NCBI GenBank assembly: GCA_021443405.1
Contig: JABUUA010000056.1
Coordinates: 1-10,183, forward strand
Direction: 5' to 3'
DNA from: Bacteroidaceae bacterium
GTDB taxonomy: Bacteria; Bacteroidota; Bacteroidia; Bacteroidales; Bacteroidaceae
DNA length: 10,183 nt
Shown: in pieces, positions 1-5,488 of the stretch
How the letters are laid out: the number at the start of each line of letters is the position of its first letter
Numbering within the stretch: position 1 is the first letter of the stretch
Notes under the pieces: generated by a model
Seen by the model: only the letters and a program-made list of their open reading frames with translations
Databases searched by the model: none
Told to the model about the DNA's origin: nothing
Translations under genes and position numbers: made by a program

Positions 1-441
1 GGGAAAGTGTACGCCTTCGAGGTGGACGGGTTTGGCAGTCATTTGCTGATGGACGACGCCAATGCTCCGTCGTTGTTGTCGTTGCCGTACCTCACCGACG
101 TAAAGGTGGACGACCCCATTTATCAGAACACCCGCCGTATGCTTTGGAGCACGGAGAACCCTTATTTCTTTGCTGGCAAGGCCGCTGCTGGCGTGGGCGG
201 TCCCCACACGGGCTATGACAACGTGTGGCCGATGAGCTTTATCATGAAGGCGCTCACCTCGACGAATCGCGCCGAACAGGAGCAGTGTCTCGAGACGTTG
301 CTGGCCACCGACGCCGGCACCGGCTTCATGCACGAGTCGTTCCACTGTGACAATCCGTCGAAGTTCACGCGCTCCTGGTTTGCCTGGGCCAACACCCTCT
401 TCGGTGAATTGGTGCTAAAGATGTACGACGAAAAACGATAG
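1..441 (+). CDS. GH125 exo-alpha-1,6-mannosidase, C-terminal fragment
   Basis: The reading frame is open from base 1, so the gene begins upstream of the window and only the last 146 codons are seen. The fragment matches the end of glycoside hydrolase family 125 (formerly DUF1237), metal-independent exo-mannosidases that remove alpha-1,6-linked mannose. Family hallmarks visible here are VDGFG..LLMDDAN near the start, DPIYQNTRR, NPYFF.GKAA.GVGGPHTG, and AGTGFMHESF followed by FTRSWFAWANTLFGE near the end. The Glu in MHESF lies 35 residues from the C terminus, which fits the position of the general base in characterised family members (inferred from memory of the family). In Bacteroidales such enzymes usually act on mannans or N-glycan mannose in the cell envelope, but the signal peptide region is not visible. 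The internal GTG at base 7 is not the start. A hairpin-like ACCAT/ATGGT follows about 25 bp after the stop, without a T-tract. Confidence 0.9.
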   Translation, partial: GKVYAFEVDGFGSHLLMDDANAPSLLSLPYLTDVKVDDPIYQNTRRMLWSTENPYFFAGKAAAGVGGPHTGYDNVWPMSFIMKALTSTNRAEQEQCLETLLATDAGTGFMHESFHCDNPSKFTRSWFAWANTLFGELVLKMYDEKR

Positions 442-552
442 TAGCTTGCTCGCACCAGCGTGCCCACCATCGTGCATGGTAGCGGCGCGACAGTGCTGCT
501 GGGGTAGATAATAGACGTCAAGATAGAAATGTGAGTCTCACTTCCAGATGCT

Positions 553-613
553 GCGCCAAATTCGGTAGTGGAAACGCGCCAAATTCGGTATTAATATTGC
601 GCCAAATTCGGTA
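553..613. repeat. Three-copy tandem direct repeat, 23-bp period
   Basis: The 15-mer GCGCCAAATTCGGTA occurs without mismatch at 553-567, 576-590 and 599-613. The starts are exactly 23 bp apart, and the 8-bp spacers differ in sequence. The core CCAAATTCGG is a near-palindrome. The array lies 50-110 bp upstream of the predicted transcription start of the ATPase gene, the usual zone for an activator or repressor array. A spacing of 23 bp is roughly two helical turns, placing the copies on nearly the same DNA face. A perfect short palindrome, GTGAGTCTCAC, sits just before it at 531-541. The function is unknown; protein-binding operator array is the leading inference. Confidence 0.85.
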
Positions 614-642
614 GTAGAACTACTTTTTCTTACTATTTGTTC

Positions 643-671
643 GTTGTATATCAAAGTTTTTCGTAACTTTG
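643..671 (+). promoter_or_regulatory. Bacteroidales-type promoter for the ATPase gene, overlapped by a dyad
   Basis: TAACTTTG at 664-671 matches the Bacteroidetes -7 consensus TAnnTTTG exactly. The -33 partner is less certain: GTTG at 643-646 leaves 17 bp, while TTTG at 636-639 leaves 24 bp. The predicted transcription start is about 676-680, giving a leader of only about 20 nt. An inverted repeat, CAAAGTT (652-658) and AACTTTG (665-671), extends outward to GTAT (646-649) and ATAC (673-676). It covers the -7 element, so a protein bound there would block it. Confidence 0.6.
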
Positions 672-699
672 CATACAGAATGAAGAATTGTGTTTTTTT

Positions 700-1980
700 A
701 TGAAAGGATATAAGCCGAGAATAGCCGATATTTTACTTGAGGAGCGTCTTGATGCTTTCGGCGCTGTTTTGGTAGAAGGCGCCAAGGCATGTGGTAAATC
801 CACTACGGCCATGCAGCAAGCAAAGAGCATGCTGAAAATGGATGACCCAAAGGAGCGCGTACACTATCAGGAACTGGCGAACACCGATATCAGCATACTT
901 CTCAGTGGTGCAACTCCTCGCCTGATAGATGAGTGGCAATTGGCACCAAAGTTTTGGGATGCCATTCGGTATACCGTGGATTTGCGTGGTGAAGATGGAC
1001 AGTTTATTCTAACGGGAAGTGCTGTGCCCGCCCAATCCGATGACAAGAATGAGATGACCCATACTGGTACAGGACGTTACGCAAGGTTGCGTATGCGTCC
1101 TATGAGCCTTTGGGAGTCTGGCGAGAGCAATGGAGGGATAAGGCTTGAAGACTTGTTCTGCGGAAAAAAAGGTATGTATGCTGAGAATACCCTTAATCTT
1201 GAGCAGATAGCTTTTCTCACGTGTCGTGGGGGATGGCCTAATGCTTTAGGAAAAAAAACAGAAAGAGCGAGTTTGCTTCAGGCGAAGGAATACGTGAAAT
1301 CTATCGCTGAATCTGACATATCAAGAGTGGACGGCGTGGAGCGTAATCCTGTTCGGGCACTGGGTGTCATGCGCAGTTACGCACGGAATGTTGCTTCACA
1401 AGCCAGCATACGCACCATTGCCGATGATATCAGTGGCAATGAAGGCGTGGAAATCGGAGAAAAGTCTATCAGTTCGTATGTCAATGCGCTCCGGCAGATA
1501 TTCGTTATAGAGGACGCTAAAGCTTGGAACCCTAATCTTCGCTCGAAGACGGCTATTCGCACGACGGACACGCGTTATTTCGTTGATCCGTCCATAGGAA
1601 CAGCAGCGATGGGTCTGAGCCCAAGGGACTTGATTAATGATACCAAAACATTTGGATTCTTCTTTGAGAACCTTGTAGTGCGCGATGTGCGAGTCTATGC
1701 TGAATTATTTGATGGTACGGTGGAACATTATCGGGACAAGAATAAACTTGAATGTGATACGGTGATTCGCCTACCGAACGGCAAATATGCGCTTGTCGAA
1801 GTGAAATTGGGAAGCGACCAAGGTATCAAAGAGGGTGTAAATGCTTTGAACACATTGTCAAGTTTGCTTGATATGAAGAATCCTCCATCCTTCCGTGCCA
1901 TCATTACGGCCACCGGCTCTTATGCTTACCAAAGAGAGGATGGCATCTATATTATCCCTATCGGATGCCTTCGACCATAG
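700..1980 (+). CDS. AAA_14 / DUF4143 family ATPase
   Basis: This is a 426-aa member of the ATP-binding proteins with an N-terminal AAA_14 domain and a C-terminal DUF4143 domain, abundant and often multicopy in Bacteroidales but of unestablished function. Seen directly: Walker A GAKACGKST at residues 27-35; Walker B-type RLIDEWQ at 74-80; a sensor-like ILTGSA at 103-108; GTGRYARLRMRPMSLWESGE at about 123-142; and the DUF4143 part ending in FFENLVVRD (321-329), then ECD (351-353) and EVK (367-369). The D353...E367-V-K369 arrangement resembles a PD-(D/E)xK nuclease site, so a DNA- or RNA-cleaving role is conceivable but unproven. ATG 700 is preferred over the in-frame TTG at 688 because family members start near the KPRIADILL-like segment and the predicted transcription start is only just upstream. 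Base composition is visibly more AT-rich than the neighbouring genes, which suggests separate acquisition. The gene stands alone, with no partner gene adjacent. Confidence 0.88.
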   Translation: MKGYKPRIADILLEERLDAFGAVLVEGAKACGKSTTAMQQAKSMLKMDDPKERVHYQELANTDISILLSGATPRLIDEWQLAPKFWDAIRYTVDLRGEDGQFILTGSAVPAQSDDKNEMTHTGTGRYARLRMRPMSLWESGESNGGIRLEDLFCGKKGMYAENTLNLEQIAFLTCRGGWPNALGKKTERASLLQAKEYVKSIAESDISRVDGVERNPVRALGVMRSYARNVASQASIRTIADDISGNEGVEIGEKSISSYVNALRQIFVIEDAKAWNPNLRSKTAIRTTDTRYFVDPSIGTAAMGLSPRDLINDTKTFGFFFENLVVRDVRVYAELFDGTVEHYRDKNKLECDTVIRLPNGKYALVEVKLGSDQGIKEGVNALNTLSSLLDMKNPPSFRAIITATGSYAYQREDGIYIIPIGCLRP

Positions 1981-2207
1981 GCGCTTGAGTTTGAATAGGT
2001 CATTAGGTTGCCGACAGTCCTTTGTCTTTTCCGCACATACGGGCGGTTACGTGGACGGAAGCTTACCTACATCTTCCAACATTGTGCCTGCATCGCTACT
2101 TACACCCATGCAAGGATATGAAGGACAATGACTTGTTGTGCCGCGGTGTAGAAGGGTAGGGGAAACCTATATTTTGCGTGTACGTGCACGCATACGCGAG
2201 CGGTCTT

Positions 2208-2289
2208 CAGCTGAGTTATGCGCCGAGCACTCCAGTCCTCACTGGGTGGTACTGCGAGACGCAACCGCAGACGCTCGGCGGGTAGGCTG
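2208..2289. ncRNA. Candidate structured RNA with three-way junction
   Basis: An 8-bp perfect stem, CGCCGAGC (2221-2228) with GCTCGGCG (2273-2280), encloses two hairpins: CCAGT-cctc-ACTGG and CTGCG-agacgcaac-CGCAG. Outside the stem, CAGCT (2208-2212) can pair with GGCTG (2285-2289). This forms a plausible three-way junction on a longer stalk. On the plus strand it would be followed by the terminator at 2321-2349. TATATTTTG at 2168-2176 resembles a -7 element but has one extra spacer base. The strand cannot be decided because stems are symmetric. I recognise no known RNA family. This is low-confidence inference from base pairing alone. Confidence 0.25.
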
Positions 2290-2320
2290 GGCGATGAACG
2301 GTCGTTACGCGGATATGAAG

Positions 2321-2349
2321 AAGGCTCGAACCAATTGGCTCGAGCCTTT
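2321..2349. terminator. Bidirectional terminator between ATPase and rny
   Basis: A perfect 9-bp stem, AAGGCTCGA (2321-2329) with TCGAGCCTT (2340-2348), carries a 10-nt loop and is followed by TTTCCC on the plus strand. On the minus strand the stem is followed by CTTCTTCAT. The two flanking genes converge here, so it can serve both. The rny stop is about 50 bp away. T-tracts are short on both sides, so efficiency is uncertain. Confidence 0.6.
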
Positions 2350-2401
2350 CCCATAGTTCTTTTCGGTTAGACGTGCGGACGTCTGTCCTTCGTCGTGCGT
2401 A

Positions 2402-3943
2402 TTACTTGGCGTAGCTGACACTACGTGTTTCGCGGATGACCGTAATCTTCACCTGGCCGGGATAGGTCATCTCGTTCTGAATCTTGGTGGCTATCTCGCC
2501 AGAAAGCTTCTCGACTTGCTTGTCGTCCACCTTCTCGGCGCCAACGATGACGCGGAGCTCGCGACCGGCTTGGATGGCGTAGGTCTTGACGACACCGGGG
2601 TAGCTCATGGCGATGTTCTCCAAATCCTTCAGACGCTTGATGTAAGCCTCCACGATTTCGCGGCGTGCACCGGGGCGTGCACCGCTGATGGCGTCGCAGA
2701 CTTGCACGATGGGGGCGATGAGCGACTCCATCTCCATCTCGTCGTGGTGAGCGCCGATGGCGTTGCAGATATCGGGTTTCTCCTTGAACTTCTCTGCCAG
2801 CTTGGCGCCGTAGAGTGCGTGTGGCATTTCGGGTTCCTCGTCGGGCACCTTACCAATATCGTGGAGCAGACCGGCTCGCTTGGCCTTCTTGGGGTTGAGA
2901 CCCAGCTCGCTGGCCATCACGGCGCAGAGGTTGGCGGTTTCGCGAGCGTGCTGCAGCAGGTTCTGACCGTAGCTGCTGCGGTATTTCATCTTACCGATGA
3001 TGCGAACGAGTTCGGGGTGCAGACCGTGGATGCCCAAGTCAATGGTGGTGCGCTTACCTGTTTCAAGGATTTCCTCGTCCACTTGTTTTTTCACCTTGGC
3101 CACGACTTCCTCGATGCGGGCAGGGTGGATGCGGCCGTCGGCAACAAGCTGATGGAGGGCCAGGCGGCAGATTTCGCGACGAACGGGGTCGAAGCCGCTG
3201 ATGACGATGGCCTCGGGCGTGTCGTCGACGACGATTTCCGTTCCGGTGGCAGCCTCCAGTGCGCGGATGTTACGACCCTCGCGACCGATGACGCGTCCCT
3301 TTACGTCGTCGTTGTCGATGTGGAACACGGTGACGCTGTTCTCCACGGCAGCCTCGGTGGCGACACGCTGGATGGTCTGGATGACGATGCGCTTGGCCTC
3401 CTTGTTGGCGGTCATCTTGGCGTCGTCCATAATCTCGTTGATGTAGGCTTGTGCCTGCGTCTTGGCTTCATCCTTCAAGCCCTCGACAAGACGTTCACGC
3501 GCTTCATCGGCGCTCAGTCCCGAGATTTCCTCCAGGCGAGTGCGTTCTTGTTCGAGCAGATTGTCCTGGCGGCGCTGCAGGTCAGCCTCGCGCTGTTCGA
3601 GCGCGTTCTGCTGGTTGTCGAGTCGTCCGCGCAAGGTCTCCACCTCCTGCTTTTTGCGGTTGAGCTCGTCCTGACGCTGGTTCAGGCTCTGCTCGCGCTG
3701 CTTGATGCGGTTCTCGCCTTGGGCGATTTGCTGGGTGCGTTGCTGGAAAGCTTTGTCCAGTTCGGCTTTCTTGCTGAGGAACTTCTCCTCCACCTGAAGC
3801 ATTTTCTTCTTGCGGACGACCTCGGCTTCCTCTTCCAATTTCTTCATTTTGGCGGGCACGACCACGCGGTAGAATGCGATGAGCACGGCTGCTATCACTA
3901 CCACTGCGACCACGACTGCCACGATTGCAATTATGTACTGCAT
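2402..3943 (-). CDS. rny: Ribonuclease Y
   Basis: This 513-aa membrane-anchored endoribonuclease initiates mRNA decay; its length is normal for the family. Domain order is textbook: an N-terminal transmembrane segment (residues about 2-29, rich in I/V/A), a long charged coiled coil (about 32-160), a KH RNA-binding domain with GRVIGREGRN at 216-225, and an HD phosphohydrolase domain with HARETANL from 332, the HD pair at 361-362 (LLHDIGKVPDEE), GAHHDE at 397-402 and D418 as further metal ligands. The conserved RNase Y C-terminal domain ends in ...VSYAK. The start is placed at the ATG on base 3943, because MQYII leads directly into the membrane segment. A longer frame from 3976 would add 11 residues running back into a structured hairpin. 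The upstream neighbour is zapA, 135 bp away, with a structured element in between. An AT-rich leader without Shine-Dalgarno is usual for the phylum. Confidence 0.97.
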   Translation of the reverse strand: MQYIIAIVAVVVAVVVIAAVLIAFYRVVVPAKMKKLEEEAEVVRKKKMLQVEEKFLSKKAELDKAFQQRTQQIAQGENRIKQREQSLNQRQDELNRKKQEVETLRGRLDNQQNALEQREADLQRRQDNLLEQERTRLEEISGLSADEARERLVEGLKDEAKTQAQAYINEIMDDAKMTANKEAKRIVIQTIQRVATEAAVENSVTVFHIDNDDVKGRVIGREGRNIRALEAATGTEIVVDDTPEAIVISGFDPVRREICRLALHQLVADGRIHPARIEEVVAKVKKQVDEEILETGKRTTIDLGIHGLHPELVRIIGKMKYRSSYGQNLLQHARETANLCAVMASELGLNPKKAKRAGLLHDIGKVPDEEPEMPHALYGAKLAEKFKEKPDICNAIGAHHDEMEMESLIAPIVQVCDAISGARPGARREIVEAYIKRLKDLENIAMSYPGVVKTYAIQAGRELRVIVGAEKVDDKQVEKLSGEIATKIQNEMTYPGQVKITVIRETRSVSYAK

Positions 3944-3955
3944 ATTGTACTTATT

Positions 3956-4039
3956 TAATAAAACAAATAGACGCACCCAGGCAACTCAAGTGGACGGCGC
4001 TCTTTGGGAGCGCGCAGTCCGCAAGATGTCCGGTGCGTC
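3956..4039 (-). ncRNA. Structured RNA or attenuator between zapA and rny
   Basis: On the transcribed strand, an 8-bp perfect closing stem (GACGCACC with GGTGCGTC, plus-strand 4032-4039 and 3970-3977) encloses a large open internal loop. Beyond the loop are GGAC/GTCC (4017-4020 with 3992-3995) and an apical hairpin GCGCTC-ccaaa-GAGCGC (4008-4013 with 3997-4002). A U-rich stretch, TATTTGTTTTATT, follows the closing stem. A weak promoter-like pair, TTGG (4075-4078) and TAAATTAC (4046-4053), spaced 21 bp, would start RNA at about 4040, exactly at the base of the stem. Two readings are possible: a small RNA of about 80 nt with paired ends and a central bubble, reminiscent of 6S RNA and sitting next to zapA as ssrS does in Proteobacteria but much shorter; or a terminator/attenuator setting rny expression. 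Confidence 0.4.
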
Positions 4040-4078
4040 GGTGATGTAATTTAGGTTGTTTAATCTCAGTCTTACCAA

Positions 4079-4369
4079 TTACTTCAACGCTGTATCCACC
4101 TCGCCGAGGAGCCCCTTCAGCGTGTCGAGCATCGAACTCACGTCCTCCTTTTGCTCGCTGGTTTCGTAGAGTACAGCAAGGTCAAGTGCCGTCATTGTCA
4201 GATATACTTCATCTTTCTGATGAGGGAACTTGTTGGTGTAGAAACTGTAGCGGCTGTTGATGAGCTTTGCTGCCTCGCGGTAAATCTGCTCTTCCTCACG
4301 CTTGATGTGAGTGTTCAGTTGCCGTGTTCCTAATTTCAGCGTTATGGTAAGCATGTCGTCTGTCTCCAT
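4079..4369 (-). CDS. zapA: Cell division protein ZapA
   Basis: This 96-aa protein is of the ZapA family, which binds FtsZ at mid-cell and cross-links protofilaments to stabilise the Z-ring. Diagnostic parts are the N-terminal beta-strand segment MLTITLKLGTRQLNTHIKRE, followed by EEQIYREAAKLINSRYSFYTNKF, the ZapA globular head, then a helical C-terminal half ending in a predicted coiled coil (about residues 60-94). The length matches the family. The start at base 4369 (METDDMLTI) leaves 5 nt after the upstream stop. The longer frame from 4402 would overlap that gene and adds residues unlike the family. It lies second in the cluster driven from 4695-4725. Confidence 0.9.
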   Translation of the reverse strand: METDDMLTITLKLGTRQLNTHIKREEEQIYREAAKLINSRYSFYTNKFPHQKDEVYLTMTALDLAVLYETSEQKEDVSSMLDTLKGLLGEVDTALK

Positions 4370-4374
4370 AGCAT

Positions 4375-4671
4375 TCAAATCGATTTCAACAGAGCGATAC
4401 ATTCATCTACTTCTCGCACCAATTTGCTAATACGACGATGGGCATAGCGCGTGTCGCCATCGCTGAGCTCCAAGGTCTTAGCAATCTTTAAGTCGGCATA
4501 CTGAGCCTGCATCTCACGATTCAACTCTTCGAGCGCCTGTATGTCGAGGTCACGCTCGCAGAGTTTATCGCGGAGCGACTGACATTCCTTCTGCAAATCG
4601 CCATGCTTCAGGATGAGCTGTCGCACGCGAGTCTGCAAGTCAGTAATCAGTTTCTTTTCCTCGTCAGTCAT
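4375..4671 (-). CDS. Small coiled-coil protein, probable ZapB-like division factor
   Basis: This 98-aa, strongly charged protein has no signal peptide or membrane segment. Residues about 3-70 show heptad-type spacing of leucines (LITDLQTRVRQLIL, LQKECQSLRDKL, LEELNREM), indicating a coiled coil. The C terminus is RRISKLVREVDECIALLKSI. It lies 5 nt upstream of zapA and is the first gene after a clear promoter, so the two are almost certainly co-transcribed. A coiled-coil protein paired with ZapA suggests a division role like ZapB, but sequence similarity to ZapB cannot be judged reliably for such low-complexity helices. The start ATG is at base 4671, 24 nt downstream of the -7 element. Confidence 0.75.
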   Translation of the reverse strand: MTDEEKKLITDLQTRVRQLILKHGDLQKECQSLRDKLCERDLDIQALEELNREMQAQYADLKIAKTLELSDGDTRYAHRRISKLVREVDECIALLKSI

Positions 4672-4694
4672 GGTCTCTTATGCCAATTTCTTCA

Positions 4695-4725
4695 CAAAAG
4701 TAACAAAAACTTCGCTTTTAACAAA
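4695..4725 (-). promoter_or_regulatory. Promoter of the zapB-like/zapA(/rny) cluster
   Basis: On the minus strand, TTTG (plus 4722-4725), exactly 19 bp, then TACTTTTG (plus 4695-4702) is a perfect match to the Bacteroidetes -33/-7 consensus. It lies 24 bp upstream of the coiled-coil gene start. Confidence 0.8.
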
Positions 4726-4835
4726 ATTATTGCGCTAATTTTAATGATTTAGCAACAAAGTGGCCCCGTAAAGCGGTTGTAGGCGTGTCGCGGTGGAAAG
4801 CTGATGGCTTGGGGGCCGTTGTGACTTCTTGTCTG

Positions 4836-5465
4836 CTATTTCTGGTCGTCGATTTTGTTGCGGGGCTCTTTCTTGGCCAGCATCAAGACGGTGTGACTGA
4901 ACTCCGCTATCCACTGCTCCGAGTAGTCCAGACGTGCTTGACCCTTGCGAACGGCGACGACGCTTCGGCGCATGGCCTCGTCTTTCCAGTCGTTGCTGGT
5001 GAGCATCTTGTGCACGGTTTCGTTGGTCATCTTCAGCAGGGCCTTGTGGAAGAAAGAAGGAAGACGCAACTTCCATTGCATCAGTTGTCCCATGGCCATC
5101 ATCAGGTTCTGGGTGAAGTCTTGGAAGACGATGAAATACTGCTGCATTTCGTTGACGTTGCGGCAGCGTTTCTTGATGCTCGCTTCGGCCTCGGTGAAGA
5201 AGGTGTCGCTGATGCCGTACATCTCCATCATCATCTTCTGCGCCTTCTTCTTCTCGCCCAGACCCAAGCGATTGTTGAGGGTGGGCACTTTGAGTGTTTG
5301 CTTGAACACGCGGAGGTCGGGTAGGGCGGCCAGGTTGGCGATGCCCAGTTGCGCGGCCATGGTGGCTTGGTAATATACGCGAAGGAGTGTCATGAAGTCT
5401 TCCATTCCTCCCACGCGCACGGATTCGGCCTGCTTGCGGCCAAAGAGTTTACTTAAAAATGACAT
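4836..5465 (-). CDS. Unrecognised 209-aa helical cytoplasmic protein
   Basis: I do not recognise a family. The protein begins MSFLSKLFGRK, a short basic amphipathic stretch like those seen in proteins that lie against the membrane. It has no signal peptide or clear transmembrane helix. It is rich in Met, Lys, Leu and Gln (for example KKKAQKMMMEMYG and QNLMMAMGQLMQWKLRLP) and looks almost entirely alpha-helical, ending in a charged tail KKEPRNKIDDQK. It begins 23 nt after the stop of the sugar transferase gene on the same strand, with no promoter match in between, so the two probably form an operon; a link to polysaccharide synthesis follows only from this context. Codon use and the long antisense frame opposite it are those of a normally expressed gene. 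Confidence 0.8.
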   Translation of the reverse strand: MSFLSKLFGRKQAESVRVGGMEDFMTLLRVYYQATMAAQLGIANLAALPDLRVFKQTLKVPTLNNRLGLGEKKKAQKMMMEMYGISDTFFTEAEASIKKRCRNVNEMQQYFIVFQDFTQNLMMAMGQLMQWKLRLPSFFHKALLKMTNETVHKMLTSNDWKDEAMRRSVVAVRKGQARLDYSEQWIAEFSHTVLMLAKKEPRNKIDDQK

Positions 5466-5488
5466 GTATGTTGGTTGTTAATTATGTG

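Larger units (their letters stand above)
1981..2401. other. 421-bp intergenic region with several inverted repeats, no protein gene
   Basis: No credible protein gene lies between the ATPase and the convergent rny. Short open frames exist on both strands but resemble no family known to me. Structure seen: a 22-bp near-palindrome at 2176-2197 (GCGTGTACGTGCACGCATACGC, one A/C mismatch and one G/T); a set of nested inverted repeats at 2208-2289; a strong hairpin at 2321-2348; and a small hairpin AGACGT-gcgg-ACGTCT at 2369-2384, 15-18 nt past the rny stop. The 10-mer GGATATGAAG occurs at 2114-2123 and again at 2311-2320. Nothing could be assigned in 1981-2110. The region may be a dispersed intergenic repeat or may hold a small RNA. 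Confidence 0.6.

Noticed and set aside
553..613. Triple repeat as a CRISPR array
   Set aside because: Repeats of 15 bp with 8-bp spacers are too short for CRISPR, and no cas genes are present.
2100..2356. Short open frames of 72 and 84 codons in the intergenic region
   Set aside because: They run through palindromes and the terminator, show Arg-rich random composition, and match no family known to me.
2516..3958. 480-aa open frame on the plus strand opposite rny
   Set aside because: It mirrors a highly conserved RNase Y gene; its composition (runs of Val, Leu, His, Asp) is the complement of the coiled-coil and HD coding bias, with no recognisable domain.
3944..3976. Longer N terminus for RNase Y starting at 3976
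   Set aside because: The extra residues MRLFVLLNKYN precede the normal start of the membrane anchor, and the ATG lies inside the structured hairpin.
4370..4402. Longer ZapA starting at 4402
   Set aside because: It would overlap the upstream coiled-coil gene by 28 nt; METDDMLTI at 4369 fits the family start and spacing better.
4762..4817. GGCCCC/GGGGCC inverted repeat downstream of the 209-aa gene as a terminator
   Set aside because: The stem is only 6 bp with a 44-nt centre and no real T-tract, so it cannot be called with confidence.
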